Part shown: piece by piece, positions 25,711 to 38,026 of the stretch
Position numbering within the stretch: the stretch's first letter is position 1
How the letters are laid out: the number at the start of each line of letters is the position of its first letter
Source: Salipiger sp. H15
Lineage (GTDB): Bacteria > Pseudomonadota > Alphaproteobacteria > Rhodobacterales > Rhodobacteraceae
DNA length: 64,000 bases
Assembly: GCF_040409955.1 (NCBI RefSeq)
Contig: NZ_CP123384.1
Location: 2,613,501 to 2,677,500, forward strand
Direction: 5' to 3'
Notes under the pieces: model-generated
Told to the model about the DNA's origin: nothing
Seen by the model: only the letters and a program-made list of their open reading frames with translations
Database searches by the model: none
Made by a program: the position numbers and the translations under genes

Positions 25711-27033
25711 TTACTCCGTTAGCGCTCTCGCCAGCGCGTGGTATGAGGCTTTGGGCGTGCGTTCAAGGGTGTCGAAGTCCACATGCACCAGCCCGAAGCG
25801 TTTTTCGTAGCCGAGGCTCCATTCGTAGTTGTCGAGCAGCGACCAGGCGAAATAGCCCTTCACCGGAGCACCGCCCGCGATGGCGCGGCGGACCTCGGCG
25901 AGGTGATCATCGAGATAGGCGATGCGGTCCTGGTCGTCCACGCCGCCGTTCACCAGCGGGTCGGGCGCGGCCATGCCGTTCTCGGTCACGTAGAGCGGGA
26001 TGTCGCCGGTGTACTCGGTGGCGAGGCGGGTGAGGAACTGCGACAGGCCCTGCGGGTAGATCTCCCAGTCCATGAAGGTCTTGGGCAGCGGGCCCTCGAC
26101 CTCGCCGAGCGCGGGCCAGGCGCCGGACGTGGGCTCGATCACCTTGCGCGTGTAGTAGTTGAGCCCGCACCAGTCGAGCTTCTGCGTGATGGTGGGGAAA
26201 TCGTCCTGCCAGCCCTTCGGCAGGTGCGGCTCCAGCCCGTCGAGCACGACCTGCGGGTATTCGCCCCTGAACACGCCGCCGGTGAACCAGCGGTTGTAGA
26301 TGCCGTCATAGAGCGCCGCCGCGTGGCGCGCGTCGTCGGTGTCATTGGCGGGGGTCGACCATTCCATGTTGAAGACGCCGCCGAGGTTCTTCATCCCGAG
26401 CCCGCGCATCACCTCGATGGCGCGGCCATGGGCCAGCAGCACGTGGTGCATGGCGCGGGCGGTGGCGCGGATGTCGCGCAGGCCGGGGGCGTGGAAGCCC
26501 ATGAAATGCGAGAGCCACGCCACGCACCACGGCTCGTTGATCGGCGCGACCGAGTACATCCGGTCGCCGATCCGCTTCATCAGCACCTCGGTGAAATCGC
26601 CGAACCAGCTGGCCACGTCGCGGTTGCGCCAGCCGCCCATGTCGGCGAGCGGCGAGGGCAGCTCCCAGTGGTAGAGCGTGGCGCAGGGCTTGATGCCGCG
26701 CTCGAGCATGGCGTCGGTCAGCCGGTCGTAGAAGTCGAGCCCGGCCTCGTTGACCTGTCCGCGCCCCTCGGGCAGCACGCGCGCCCAGCTGGTCGAGAAG
26801 CGGTAGGCGTCGAGCCCCGCGCCCTTCACGAGGTCGAGGTCCTCCTCGTAGCGGTGGTAGTGGTCACAGGCGCGGTCGCCGTTCTCGGCGCGCACGACGT
26901 TACCGGGGGTGGCGGCGAAGTCATCCCAGTGGGTGCGTCCCGCGCCGCCGAAGGCATGGCCCTCGATCTGGTAGCTGGAGGTGGCGACGCCGAAGAGGAA
27001 GTCCTCGGGAAAATCCCTGCGGGTGAACTGCAT
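25711..27033 (-). CDS. Beta-glucosidase, GH1 family
   Basis: A 440-residue cytoplasmic GH1 hydrolase that would split beta-glucosides such as cellobiose. The N-terminal signature FLFGVATSSYQIEGHAF is clear. The acid/base glutamate lies in APINEPWC and the nucleophile in LYVTENGMA. The substrate-binding tryptophan block is GYFAWSLLDNYEWSLGY. There is no signal peptide, so substrates must be imported. It lies between aglR and glk, 42 bases after aglR. A beta-glucosidase inside an alpha-glucoside locus is notable; it may broaden the range of disaccharides used. Confidence 0.93.
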   Translation of the reverse strand: MQFTRRDFPEDFLFGVATSSYQIEGHAFGGAGRTHWDDFAATPGNVVRAENGDRACDHYHRYEEDLDLVKGAGLDAYRFSTSWARVLPEGRGQVNEAGLDFYDRLTDAMLERGIKPCATLYHWELPSPLADMGGWRNRDVASWFGDFTEVLMKRIGDRMYSVAPINEPWCVAWLSHFMGFHAPGLRDIRATARAMHHVLLAHGRAIEVMRGLGMKNLGGVFNMEWSTPANDTDDARHAAALYDGIYNRWFTGGVFRGEYPQVVLDGLEPHLPKGWQDDFPTITQKLDWCGLNYYTRKVIEPTSGAWPALGEVEGPLPKTFMDWEIYPQGLSQFLTRLATEYTGDIPLYVTENGMAAPDPLVNGGVDDQDRIAYLDDHLAEVRRAIAGGAPVKGYFAWSLLDNYEWSLGYEKRFGLVHVDFDTLERTPKASYHALARALTE

Positions 27034-27075
27034 GGCCTGTCCTTGTCGAAGAGTGACGGGGGCGTGGTATGGTGG

Positions 27076-28107
27076 TTATGCCGCGGCGGGAACGGGTCCG
27101 GTGGAGCCGCCGATGATCAGCTGCGCCTCGAGCAGCCGCTGCTGGGCCGGAAGCTCCGGGTCGGCGATCTGTGCGAGCAGCATCGAGGCGGCGATCCGCC
27201 CGGCCTCGTAGACCGAGGAGCGGGTGGCGGTGAAGATCGGCACGTCCGGCCCGTTGCGCAGGAAGCTGAGGTCGTCGTCATGGGTGATCACCGACACGTC
27301 GCGCCCCATCTCGAGCCCGGCGCCATGAATGGCGCGGCGGATGCCGATGGCGGCGATGACCGACGAGGTGATCATCGCGGTCGGCCGGTCGGGCAGGGCG
27401 AGCATCCGCGCCGCCGCCTCGAAGCCGTAGGTCTCGGTCATCTCGCCCGAGGCCATGTAGCGCGGGTCGGGCGCGACGCCGCGCCCGGCGAGGGCCTGCT
27501 CGAACCCGTGCCGCCGGCGATGGGCGAAGTCCATGAACTCGAGCCCGTTGATCAGCGCGATGCGGCGGTGCCCGAGGTCGAGCAGGAAGTCGGTGGCGCG
27601 CTGGAAGGCATGGGTGTTGTTCATGTCGACCCAGCTGTAGGGCACCTCGAGATCGGTGGCGCGGCCGTGCACGACGAAGGGCAGGCCGAGCTGGCGCAGG
27701 AAGGGGATGCGCCCGTCCTGCATCGAGGGGCCGTGCACGATGATGCCGTCGACATTGCCCTTGGCCTTGAGCCGGCGGTAGTTCTCCTCCTCGTCGCGGT
27801 CGCCGGTCATCGACAGGGTCATGTCGTATCCGGCCTTGACGTATTCGTCCGATGCGCCAGCTATGAAGTCACCGAAGACCGGGTTCATCATCTGGTGCTG
27901 CGTCGAGATCGGAATCACGTGGCCGATCGCCATGGCGCGTCCCGTCGCCAGCCCCTTGGCCCGCGCATTCGGGGCATAGTTGAGCGCCTGCGCCGCCTCC
28001 ATGACGCGCTTGCGGGTCTGCTCGTTGACCTCCGGGTAGCCGTTGAGGGCGCGACTCACGGTGGTCTGCGACAGATTGAGATGCGCGGCCAGTTGCTTGA
28101 GGTTCAT
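27076..28107 (-). CDS. aglR: LacI-family regulator of alpha-glucoside utilisation (AglR-like)
   Basis: A 343-residue LacI/GalR repressor. The N-terminal helix-turn-helix is MNLKQLAAHLNLSQTTVSRA, with the hinge helix YAPNARAKGLATG after it. The periplasmic-binding-like effector domain follows (IGHVIPISTQ, GHRRIALINGLEF, DVSVITHDDD). ATG 28107 gives the standard LacI start; the very long open frame reaching 29496 is antisense to aglE. Immediately upstream at 28120-28131 is CAAAGCGCTTCG, one mismatch from the perfect operator before aglE. Autoregulation together with control of aglE is therefore likely. The inducer is presumably an alpha-glucoside. Confidence 0.9.
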   Translation of the reverse strand: MNLKQLAAHLNLSQTTVSRALNGYPEVNEQTRKRVMEAAQALNYAPNARAKGLATGRAMAIGHVIPISTQHQMMNPVFGDFIAGASDEYVKAGYDMTLSMTGDRDEEENYRRLKAKGNVDGIIVHGPSMQDGRIPFLRQLGLPFVVHGRATDLEVPYSWVDMNNTHAFQRATDFLLDLGHRRIALINGLEFMDFAHRRRHGFEQALAGRGVAPDPRYMASGEMTETYGFEAAARMLALPDRPTAMITSSVIAAIGIRRAIHGAGLEMGRDVSVITHDDDLSFLRNGPDVPIFTATRSSVYEAGRIAASMLLAQIADPELPAQQRLLEAQLIIGGSTGPVPAAA

Positions 28108-28119
28108 CGGAGAGGCTTC

Positions 28120-28131
28120 CAAAGCGCTTCG
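28120..28131. promoter_or_regulatory. AglR operator, aglR side
   Basis: CAAAGCGCTTCG differs at one position from the palindrome CAAAGCGCTTTG before aglE. It lies 13-24 bases upstream of the aglR start codon, where a bound repressor would block transcription of the aglR-bgl-glk series. Confidence 0.7.
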
Positions 28132-28241
28132 GTATCTAGCGACAGTAACGGCAAAAAGGGGCATTCGGGAAGACCCTTTGAGATCCACCGGGATAGCTGC
28201 GCTGCAGCATTTATTTTGCAGCTGCACAACGCATTGCGTGA

Positions 28242-28293
28242 TTGACAAGTCGGGGTCAAACGCGTGAGGCTGCAAGGGTCTCAAAGCGCTTTG
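28242..28293 (+). promoter_or_regulatory. aglE promoter and perfect AglR operator
   Basis: A consensus -35 box TTGACA lies at 28242-28247. The -10 at the matching distance (28265-28270, TGAGGC) is poor. The perfect 12-bp palindrome CAAAGCGCTTTG at 28282-28293 lies just downstream of the expected transcription start, a position suited to repression. The sequence fits the known palindromic operators of AglR-type LacI proteins. Confidence 0.7.
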
Positions 28294-28377
28294 GGGTGAG
28301 GAGTGCCCCGAGCGCCGGAAATGCTCACATTTCTTGCGGCCGTCAGAGCCGCGACACACCGGGAGGAACTTGACGAC

Positions 28378-29751
28378 ATGACCAAGCGAAACACAGCTGT
28401 CCGCGGTGCTCGCGCCATTCTCGGATCGGTGGCGGCGCTGGCGCTCTGCGCGGGCGCGGCCCAGGCCGAGATGAAGTTCACCCCCGGCGAGGGCGGTTTC
28501 AACTGGGACAGCCTCGACGCCTTCGGCGCGGCGCATGACCTCAAGGGCCAGACCCTGTCGATCTTCGGGCCGTGGCGCGGCGACGACCAGCAGCTGGTCG
28601 AGACGGTGCTCGCCTATTTCGAGGAGGCCACCGGCGCGACGGTGAGCTACGCCTCCTCCGAGACCTACGAGCAGCAGATCGTCATCGACACCGAGGCGGG
28701 CAGCCCGCCCAACATCGCCATCCTGCCGCAGCCGGGCCTGATCGCCGACCTCGTCAAGAAGGGCTACGTCACGCCGCTCGGCGACGAGACCGCCGACTGG
28801 CTGCGCGAGAACTATGCCGCCGGCGAGAGCTGGGTGAGCCTCGGCTCCTTCGAGGGCAAGGACGGCACGCAGCTCTACGCCTTCCCCTACAAGATCGACG
28901 TGAAATCGCTGGTCTTCTACGTGCCCGAGAACTTCGAGGACGCGGGCTACGAGGTTCCGACCACCATGGAGGAGCTGAAGGCGCTGACCGAGCAGATCGC
29001 CTCCGAGGGCCAGACGCCGTGGTGCATCGGCCTCGGTTCTGGCGGCGCGACAGGCTGGCCGGCGACCGACTGGGTCGAGGACATGATGCTGCGCGTGCAG
29101 CCGCCCGAGGTCTATGACCAGTGGGTCAGCAACGAGATCCCGTTCAACGATCCCAAGGTGATCGAGGCGATCGACGAGTTCGGCTGGTTCGCCAAGAACG
29201 ACGCCTTCGTCAACGGCGGCACCGGCGCGGTGGCGACCACCGACTTCCGCGAGAGCCCGGCGGGTCTCTTCGCCTCGCCGCCGCAGTGCTACATGCACCA
29301 CCAGGCCAGCTTCATCCCGACCTTCTTCCCCGAGGGCACGCAGATGGGCGTCGACGCCGACTTCTTCTACATGCCCGCCTACGAGAGCAAGGACCTCGGC
29401 CAGCCGGTGCTGGGCGCGGGCACGCTCGCCTTCATCACCAAGGACAGCGACGCGGCCCGGGCCTTCATCGAGTTCCTGAAGACCCCGATCGCGCATGAGA
29501 TCTGGATGGCGCAGTCGGGCTTCCTGACCCCCTACAAGGAAGCCAATGCCGAGCTCTACGGCTCCGCGCCGCTGAAGAAGATGGGCGAGATCCTGCTCGA
29601 TGCCACGACCTTCCGCTTCGACGCCTCGGACCTCATGCCCGGCGCGGTCGGCGCGGGCAGCTTCTGGACCGGCATGGTCGATTACGTCGGCGGCAAGTCG
29701 GCCGAGGATGTCGCGACCGCGATCCAGAAAAGCTGGGACGCCAACAAGTAA
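28378..29751 (+). CDS. aglE: Alpha-glucoside ABC transporter, substrate-binding protein
   Basis: A 457-residue periplasmic solute-binding protein of the carbohydrate-uptake-1 type. A signal peptide is evident: basic start MTKRNTAVRGAR, hydrophobic ILGSVAALALCAG, then AAQA before EMKF, around residue 30. The mature protein shows FGPWRGDDQQLVETVLAYF and PNIAILPQPGLIADLVKKGY, characteristic of AglE. ATG 28378 has a strong GGGAGGAA site 10 bases upstream. It is the first gene of aglEFGAK. A 115-base gap with a structured palindromic element separates it from aglF, which would allow higher binding-protein levels. Confidence 0.93.
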   Translation: MTKRNTAVRGARAILGSVAALALCAGAAQAEMKFTPGEGGFNWDSLDAFGAAHDLKGQTLSIFGPWRGDDQQLVETVLAYFEEATGATVSYASSETYEQQIVIDTEAGSPPNIAILPQPGLIADLVKKGYVTPLGDETADWLRENYAAGESWVSLGSFEGKDGTQLYAFPYKIDVKSLVFYVPENFEDAGYEVPTTMEELKALTEQIASEGQTPWCIGLGSGGATGWPATDWVEDMMLRVQPPEVYDQWVSNEIPFNDPKVIEAIDEFGWFAKNDAFVNGGTGAVATTDFRESPAGLFASPPQCYMHHQASFIPTFFPEGTQMGVDADFFYMPAYESKDLGQPVLGAGTLAFITKDSDAARAFIEFLKTPIAHEIWMAQSGFLTPYKEANAELYGSAPLKKMGEILLDATTFRFDASDLMPGAVGAGSFWTGMVDYVGGKSAEDVATAIQKSWDANK

Positions 29752-29768
29752 GACGGTTTAGACTGACC

Positions 29769-29839
29769 CCGGGGCGCCGCGACGCAACTTCCTTCGAAGG
29801 AAGTTGCAAATCTCTTCGAAGAGATTTGCGGCGCCCCGG
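29769..29839 (+). repeat. Twin TTCGAA palindromes inside a 12-bp outer stem (aglE-aglF junction)
   Basis: The outer arms CCGGGGCGCCGC (29769-29780) and GCGGCGCCCCGG (29828-29839) pair perfectly. They enclose two 24-bp palindromes sharing two bases: GCAACTTCC-TTCGAA-GGAAGTTGC (29784-29807) and GCAAATCTC-TTCGAA-GAGATTTGC (29806-29829). As RNA this would form a three-way junction. Its position after a binding-protein gene is typical of elements that stabilise the upstream mRNA; that role is inferred. Confidence 0.8.
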
Positions 29840-29866
29840 ATGACTGCACGGGACGGGGAGGACGTC

Positions 29867-30865
29867 ATGCATCCGGCACTTCAGGCCGTGTTGACCATCG
29901 TGATCGGGCTCGGCGGCTGCATCGGCTATTTCTGGCTGTCCAACCTGCTGCTCGACAAGGTGCTCTTCCCGGCGCGCGGCCCCAACATCGGCCGCAACAT
30001 CCGCCGCGCCGAGATGATCCGGCCCTGGCTCTTCCTGTTTCCCGCGATCTTCGCGCTGGGGGTCTACCTTGCCTACCCGGTGGTCGCGACCTTCTGGCTT
30101 TCGCTCACCGACCGCAACCAGGGCGGCTCCTTCGTCGGGCTGGCGAACTACCAGCAGATGCTGCGCGAGGCGAAGTTCTGGGAGGCGATCCGCAACAACA
30201 TGCTGTGGCTGATCGTGGTGCCCGCCGCCTCGACCGGTTTCGGCCTCTTGGCGGCGCAGCTGACCGACCGCATCCGCTGGGGCAATATCGCGAAATCGCT
30301 GATCTTCATGCCGATGGCGATCTCCTTCGTCGGCGCCTCGGTGATCTGGAAGCTGGTCTACGACTTCCGCCCCGTCGGGCAGGAGCAGATCGGCATCCTC
30401 AACGCCATCTGGGTCTGGCTCGGCGGCGCGCCGCAGACCTGGCTGACGATCACCCCCTGGAACAACTTCCTGCTGATGGTGGTGCTGATCTGGATCCAGA
30501 CCGGCTTTGCCATGGTGATCCTCGGTGCAGCGCTGCGCGGCATCCCGGAGGAGACGGTCGAGGCCGCCATCGTCGACGGCGCGAACCCGTTCCAGATCTT
30601 CTTCAAGATCAAGGTGCCGCAGATCCGCTCGACCATCGTGGTGGTCTGGACGACGATCACGCTGGTGGTGCTGAAGGTCTTCGACATCGTGCTCGCCATG
30701 ACCAACGGCCAGTGGCAGACGCAGGTGCTGGCCAACTACATGTACGACAAGCTCTTCCGCGCCTTCGACTGGGGCGTCGGCTCGGCCGCGGCCATGGTCA
30801 TCATGCTGCTGGTCTCGCCGATCCTGGTGTGGAACGTGATCAACGCGCGCCGCGAGATGCGCTGA
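29867..30865 (+). CDS. aglF: Alpha-glucoside ABC transporter permease AglF
   Basis: A 332-residue inner-membrane permease. An N-terminal helix (residues 5-28) is followed by a loop and five or six more segments. The EAA motif that docks on the ATPase is ALRGIPEETVEAAIVDGANP (residues 223-242). ATG 29867 was chosen because GGGGAGG lies 7 bases before it. Alternative in-frame starts at 29804 and 29840 fall in or just after the palindromic element. It pairs with AglG to form the channel and follows AglE in the operon. Confidence 0.92.
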   Translation: MHPALQAVLTIVIGLGGCIGYFWLSNLLLDKVLFPARGPNIGRNIRRAEMIRPWLFLFPAIFALGVYLAYPVVATFWLSLTDRNQGGSFVGLANYQQMLREAKFWEAIRNNMLWLIVVPAASTGFGLLAAQLTDRIRWGNIAKSLIFMPMAISFVGASVIWKLVYDFRPVGQEQIGILNAIWVWLGGAPQTWLTITPWNNFLLMVVLIWIQTGFAMVILGAALRGIPEETVEAAIVDGANPFQIFFKIKVPQIRSTIVVVWTTITLVVLKVFDIVLAMTNGQWQTQVLANYMYDKLFRAFDWGVGSAAAMVIMLLVSPILVWNVINARREMR

Positions 30866-30878
30866 GGGAGGGCCGGAC

Positions 30879-32018
30879 ATGGAAGGCATGGCAGGACAGA
30901 AATCCACCCTCACCTGGGCGGTGCACCTCTCGGTGGCGCTGCTCGTGGCGCTCTGGCTCTTCCCGACGGTGGGCCTGCTGGTCTCGTCCTTCCGGACCGC
31001 CGAGCAGATCAGCAACTCGGGCTGGTGGTCGGCCTTCTCGGCGCAGAAGGGCCAGCTGCCGGCGATCCGCATCGAGGGCGACGAGCACGAGGAGGGCGGG
31101 CTCTACGTCATCGACGGCAACCTCTTCGGCGCGGCCGAGACAACGCTCTCGGCCTGGGGCACCTCGTCGCGCGAGCCCGAGGCCTACGAGCCCGGCGCGA
31201 CCGCCGATCTCAAGGACGGCGTGCAGCTCTCGGTCGAGAAGACCGGCGAGTTCCGCCTGAGCGGCCCCGCGAGCTTCGAGGGCGGGCGGCTGCCGCGCGT
31301 CTTCGCCACCGCCACGACGCCGCCCGAGTTCACGCTGGAGAATTACAGCAACGTGCTATTCGGCACGACCGCCGGGGCAGGGGTCGGACAGGCATTCCTG
31401 AATACGCTGACGGTGGCGATCCCGGCGACGGTGATCCCGATCCTCGTCGCCGCCTTCGCCGCCTATGCGCTGGCCTGGATGGAGTTCCCCGGCCGCGCGC
31501 TGCTGATCGCCGGTGTGGTGGCGCTGCTGGTGGTGCCGCTGCAGCTGGCGCTGATCCCGCTCTTGCAACTGCACAACGCGATCGGCATCGGCAAGGGCTA
31601 CCTCGGGGTCTGGCTGGCGCATACCGGCTTCGGCCTGCCGCTCGCCATCTACCTTCTGCGCAACTACATGGTCGGCCTGCCCAAGGACATCATCGAGAAC
31701 GCCCGCGTCGACGGCGCCTCGGATTTCCAGATCTTCACCAAGATCGTGCTGCCGCTCTCCTTCCCGGCGCTGGCGAGCTTTGCCATCTTCCAGTTCCTCT
31801 GGACCTGGAACGACCTGCTGGTGGCGCTGGTCTTCCTCGGCACCGATGATGACCGGCTGGTGCTGACCGCCCGGCTGGTCAACCTGATGGGCTCGCGCGG
31901 AGGGCAATGGGAGATCCTTGCAACCTCGGCCTTCGTGTCGATCGTCGTGCCGCTGGTGGTCTTCTTCGCCATGCAGAAATATCTGGTACGCGGCCTGCTG
32001 GCAGGCTCCGTGAAGTGA
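30879..32018 (+). CDS. aglG: Alpha-glucoside ABC transporter permease AglG
   Basis: A 379-residue permease of the MalG group. After the first membrane helix (residues 13-33) there is a periplasmic insert of roughly 110 residues (about 45-150, including EGDEHEEGGLYVIDGNLFGA). Five further helices and the docking EAA-type motif follow (LPKDIIENARVDGASDFQIF). The long insert is larger than in MalG but is, as far as I recall, a feature of AglG-type permeases. GGAGGG precedes ATG 30879; a second ATG at 30888 is possible. It begins 13 bases after aglF. Confidence 0.92.
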   Translation: MEGMAGQKSTLTWAVHLSVALLVALWLFPTVGLLVSSFRTAEQISNSGWWSAFSAQKGQLPAIRIEGDEHEEGGLYVIDGNLFGAAETTLSAWGTSSREPEAYEPGATADLKDGVQLSVEKTGEFRLSGPASFEGGRLPRVFATATTPPEFTLENYSNVLFGTTAGAGVGQAFLNTLTVAIPATVIPILVAAFAAYALAWMEFPGRALLIAGVVALLVVPLQLALIPLLQLHNAIGIGKGYLGVWLAHTGFGLPLAIYLLRNYMVGLPKDIIENARVDGASDFQIFTKIVLPLSFPALASFAIFQFLWTWNDLLVALVFLGTDDDRLVLTARLVNLMGSRGGQWEILATSAFVSIVVPLVVFFAMQKYLVRGLLAGSVK

Positions 32019-32034
32019 TCGAAAGAACAGTCCC

Positions 32035-33678
<1,644 letters not shown>

Positions 33679-33708
33679 CGAAACGGTAAGAGAGGGGGAG
33701 CGGAGACG

Positions 33709-34800
33709 ATGGCGGACCTGAAACTGACCGATGTCGGAAAGACCTACGGCGGCACCGTCGAGGTGCTGAAGGACATCGACCTCGACATCAAGGCGGGCGA
33801 GCTCATCGTCTTCGTCGGCCCCTCGGGCTGCGGCAAGTCCACGCTCCTGCGGATGATCGCCGGGCTCGAGCGCATCACCGGCGGCACGCTCGAAATCGAG
33901 GGGCAGCTGGTCAACGACGTGCCCCCGGCGCAGCGCGGCATCGCCATGGTGTTCCAGAGCTACGCGCTCTACCCGCACATGACGGTGCGGGACAACATGT
34001 CCTTCGCGCTGCAGATCGCCAAGAAGAGCAAGGCCGAGATCACCGAGGCCGTCGCGCGCGCGGCGAAGATGCTGCAGCTCGAGCCCTACCTCGACCGCCT
34101 GCCCAAGGCGCTCTCGGGAGGGCAGCGCCAGCGCGTCGCCATCGGCCGCGCCATCGTGCGCGACCCCAAGGTCTACCTCTTCGACGAGCCGCTCTCGAAC
34201 CTCGACGCGGCGCTGCGCGTCGCGACCCGGATCGAGATCGCCCAGCTGAAGGAGAAGATGCCCGACCGCACGATGATCTACGTCACCCATGACCAGGTCG
34301 AGGCGATGACGCTGGCGGACCGGATCGTGGTGCTGGCCAACAAGGGCATCGCGCAGGTCGGCTCGCCGCTCGAGCTCTACGAGACCCCGAACAGCGAGTT
34401 CGTCGCGCAGTTCATCGGCTCTCCGGCGATGAACATGATCGCGGGAGAGGTGGTTGCCACCGGGCCGCAGACCACCGTCAGGCTGCAGACCGGCGGCACG
34501 GCGGTCTCGGACGTGCCGACGACCGGGGCCGACATGGGGCTGAAGGTCAACGTCGGCATTCGCCCCGAGGATTTCACCGAGGCCCCGGGCGCGCCCATCT
34601 ACTCCGGCAGGGTCGCGCTGACCGAGGCGCTCGGCGAGGTGACGCTGCTGCATTTCGAGCCTCAGCCCGGCTGCAAGGAGGCGGTGATCGCCAAGCTGCC
34701 CGGCATCCACCAGGGCCTGCGCGGCACCGAGGTGGGGCTGACGGCGGCTCCGGCCAAGGTGCATCTCTTCACCGGGGGCGTCTCGCTGCGCTATCGTTGA
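33709..34800 (+). CDS. aglK: Alpha-glucoside ABC transporter ATP-binding protein
   Basis: A 363-residue MalK/UgpC-type ATPase. Walker A is GPSGCGKST, the Q-loop region FQSYALYPHMTV, the signature LSGGQRQRVAIGRAIV and Walker B VYLFDEPLSNLD; the switch histidine is in IYVTHDQVEAMTLADR. A C-terminal TOBE-type regulatory domain starts near residue 235. It drives AglEFG import. GGGGGAGCGGAG precedes ATG 33709. It is the last gene of the operon and is followed by the second twin-palindrome element. Confidence 0.95.
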   Translation: MADLKLTDVGKTYGGTVEVLKDIDLDIKAGELIVFVGPSGCGKSTLLRMIAGLERITGGTLEIEGQLVNDVPPAQRGIAMVFQSYALYPHMTVRDNMSFALQIAKKSKAEITEAVARAAKMLQLEPYLDRLPKALSGGQRQRVAIGRAIVRDPKVYLFDEPLSNLDAALRVATRIEIAQLKEKMPDRTMIYVTHDQVEAMTLADRIVVLANKGIAQVGSPLELYETPNSEFVAQFIGSPAMNMIAGEVVATGPQTTVRLQTGGTAVSDVPTTGADMGLKVNVGIRPEDFTEAPGAPIYSGRVALTEALGEVTLLHFEPQPGCKEAVIAKLPGIHQGLRGTEVGLTAAPAKVHLFTGGVSLRYR

Positions 34801-34805
34801 GCAGG

Positions 34806-34851
34806 GCAAAAGCCTTCGAAGGCTTTTGCAACTCTCTTCGAAGAGAGTTGC
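34806..34851 (+). repeat. Twin TTCGAA palindromes after aglK
   Basis: Two overlapping 24-bp perfect palindromes: GCAAAAGCC-TTCGAA-GGCTTTTGC (34806-34829) and GCAACTCTC-TTCGAA-GAGAGTTGC (34828-34851). The architecture and the two-base GC overlap are as at the aglE-aglF junction, but the stem sequences differ and there is no outer stem. It starts 6 bases after the aglK stop and probably forms the operon 3' end. Confidence 0.75.
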
Positions 34852-34905
34852 TCCCCGTCCGCGCGCCGATGCGCTAGGATGCAAACGCGCATTCCCGCCC
34901 TGCAT

Positions 34906-34920
34906 GTTCCACTTAAGTTC
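34906..34920 (+). promoter_or_regulatory. LexA (SOS) box of uvrA
   Basis: GTTC (34906-34909), seven bases, GTTC (34917-34920) is an exact match to the direct-repeat SOS box GTTC-N7-GTTC of alphaproteobacteria. It ends 66 bases before the uvrA start. LexA repression with induction by DNA damage is the established meaning of this site before uvrA. Confidence 0.85.
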
Positions 34921-34986
34921 TCATTTACCCATTGCGATCCGGGGCGTTTCCCCTATGTGTAGGGGCGTTCCTTTCCCGAGGGTCTC

Positions 34987-37869
<2,883 letters not shown>

Positions 37870-37920
37870 CGCGCCTGTCGCGTTAATCGGTCAGTGCGCC
37901 CGTTGCGGGGTCGCGACGTG

Positions 37921-37942
37921 CGTATTTGGAAAGAAAAGAAGG
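37921..37942 (+). repeat. Composite intergenic repeat, copy 3 (module A)
   Basis: CGTATTTGGAAAGAAAAGAA lies 51 bases after the uvrA stop and merges into the terminator stem. A related hairpin (AGGGGGGC at 38000-38007, GCCCCCCT at 38011-38018) lies just beyond and may be the remains of the double-hairpin module. Confidence 0.65.
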
Positions 37943-37972
37943 ACCGGCGGCTGGGTCAGCGCGCCGGTCCTT
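37939..37972 (+). terminator. Terminator after uvrA
   Basis: Arms AAGGACCGGCG (37939-37949) and CGCCGGTCCTT (37962-37972) form an 11-bp stem with a 12-base loop, followed by GGCTTTTC. It ends uvrA transcription, facing the convergent gene at 38027. Confidence 0.7.
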
Positions 37973-38026
37973 GGCTTTTCGGTCGGGATGTCCGGGGTCA
38001 GGGGGGCGGCGCCCCCCTGTCGCGCC

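Noticed and set aside
28108..29496. N-terminal extension of aglR by about 460 codons
   Set aside because: It is antisense to aglE; LacI proteins begin with the helix-turn-helix found at 28107.
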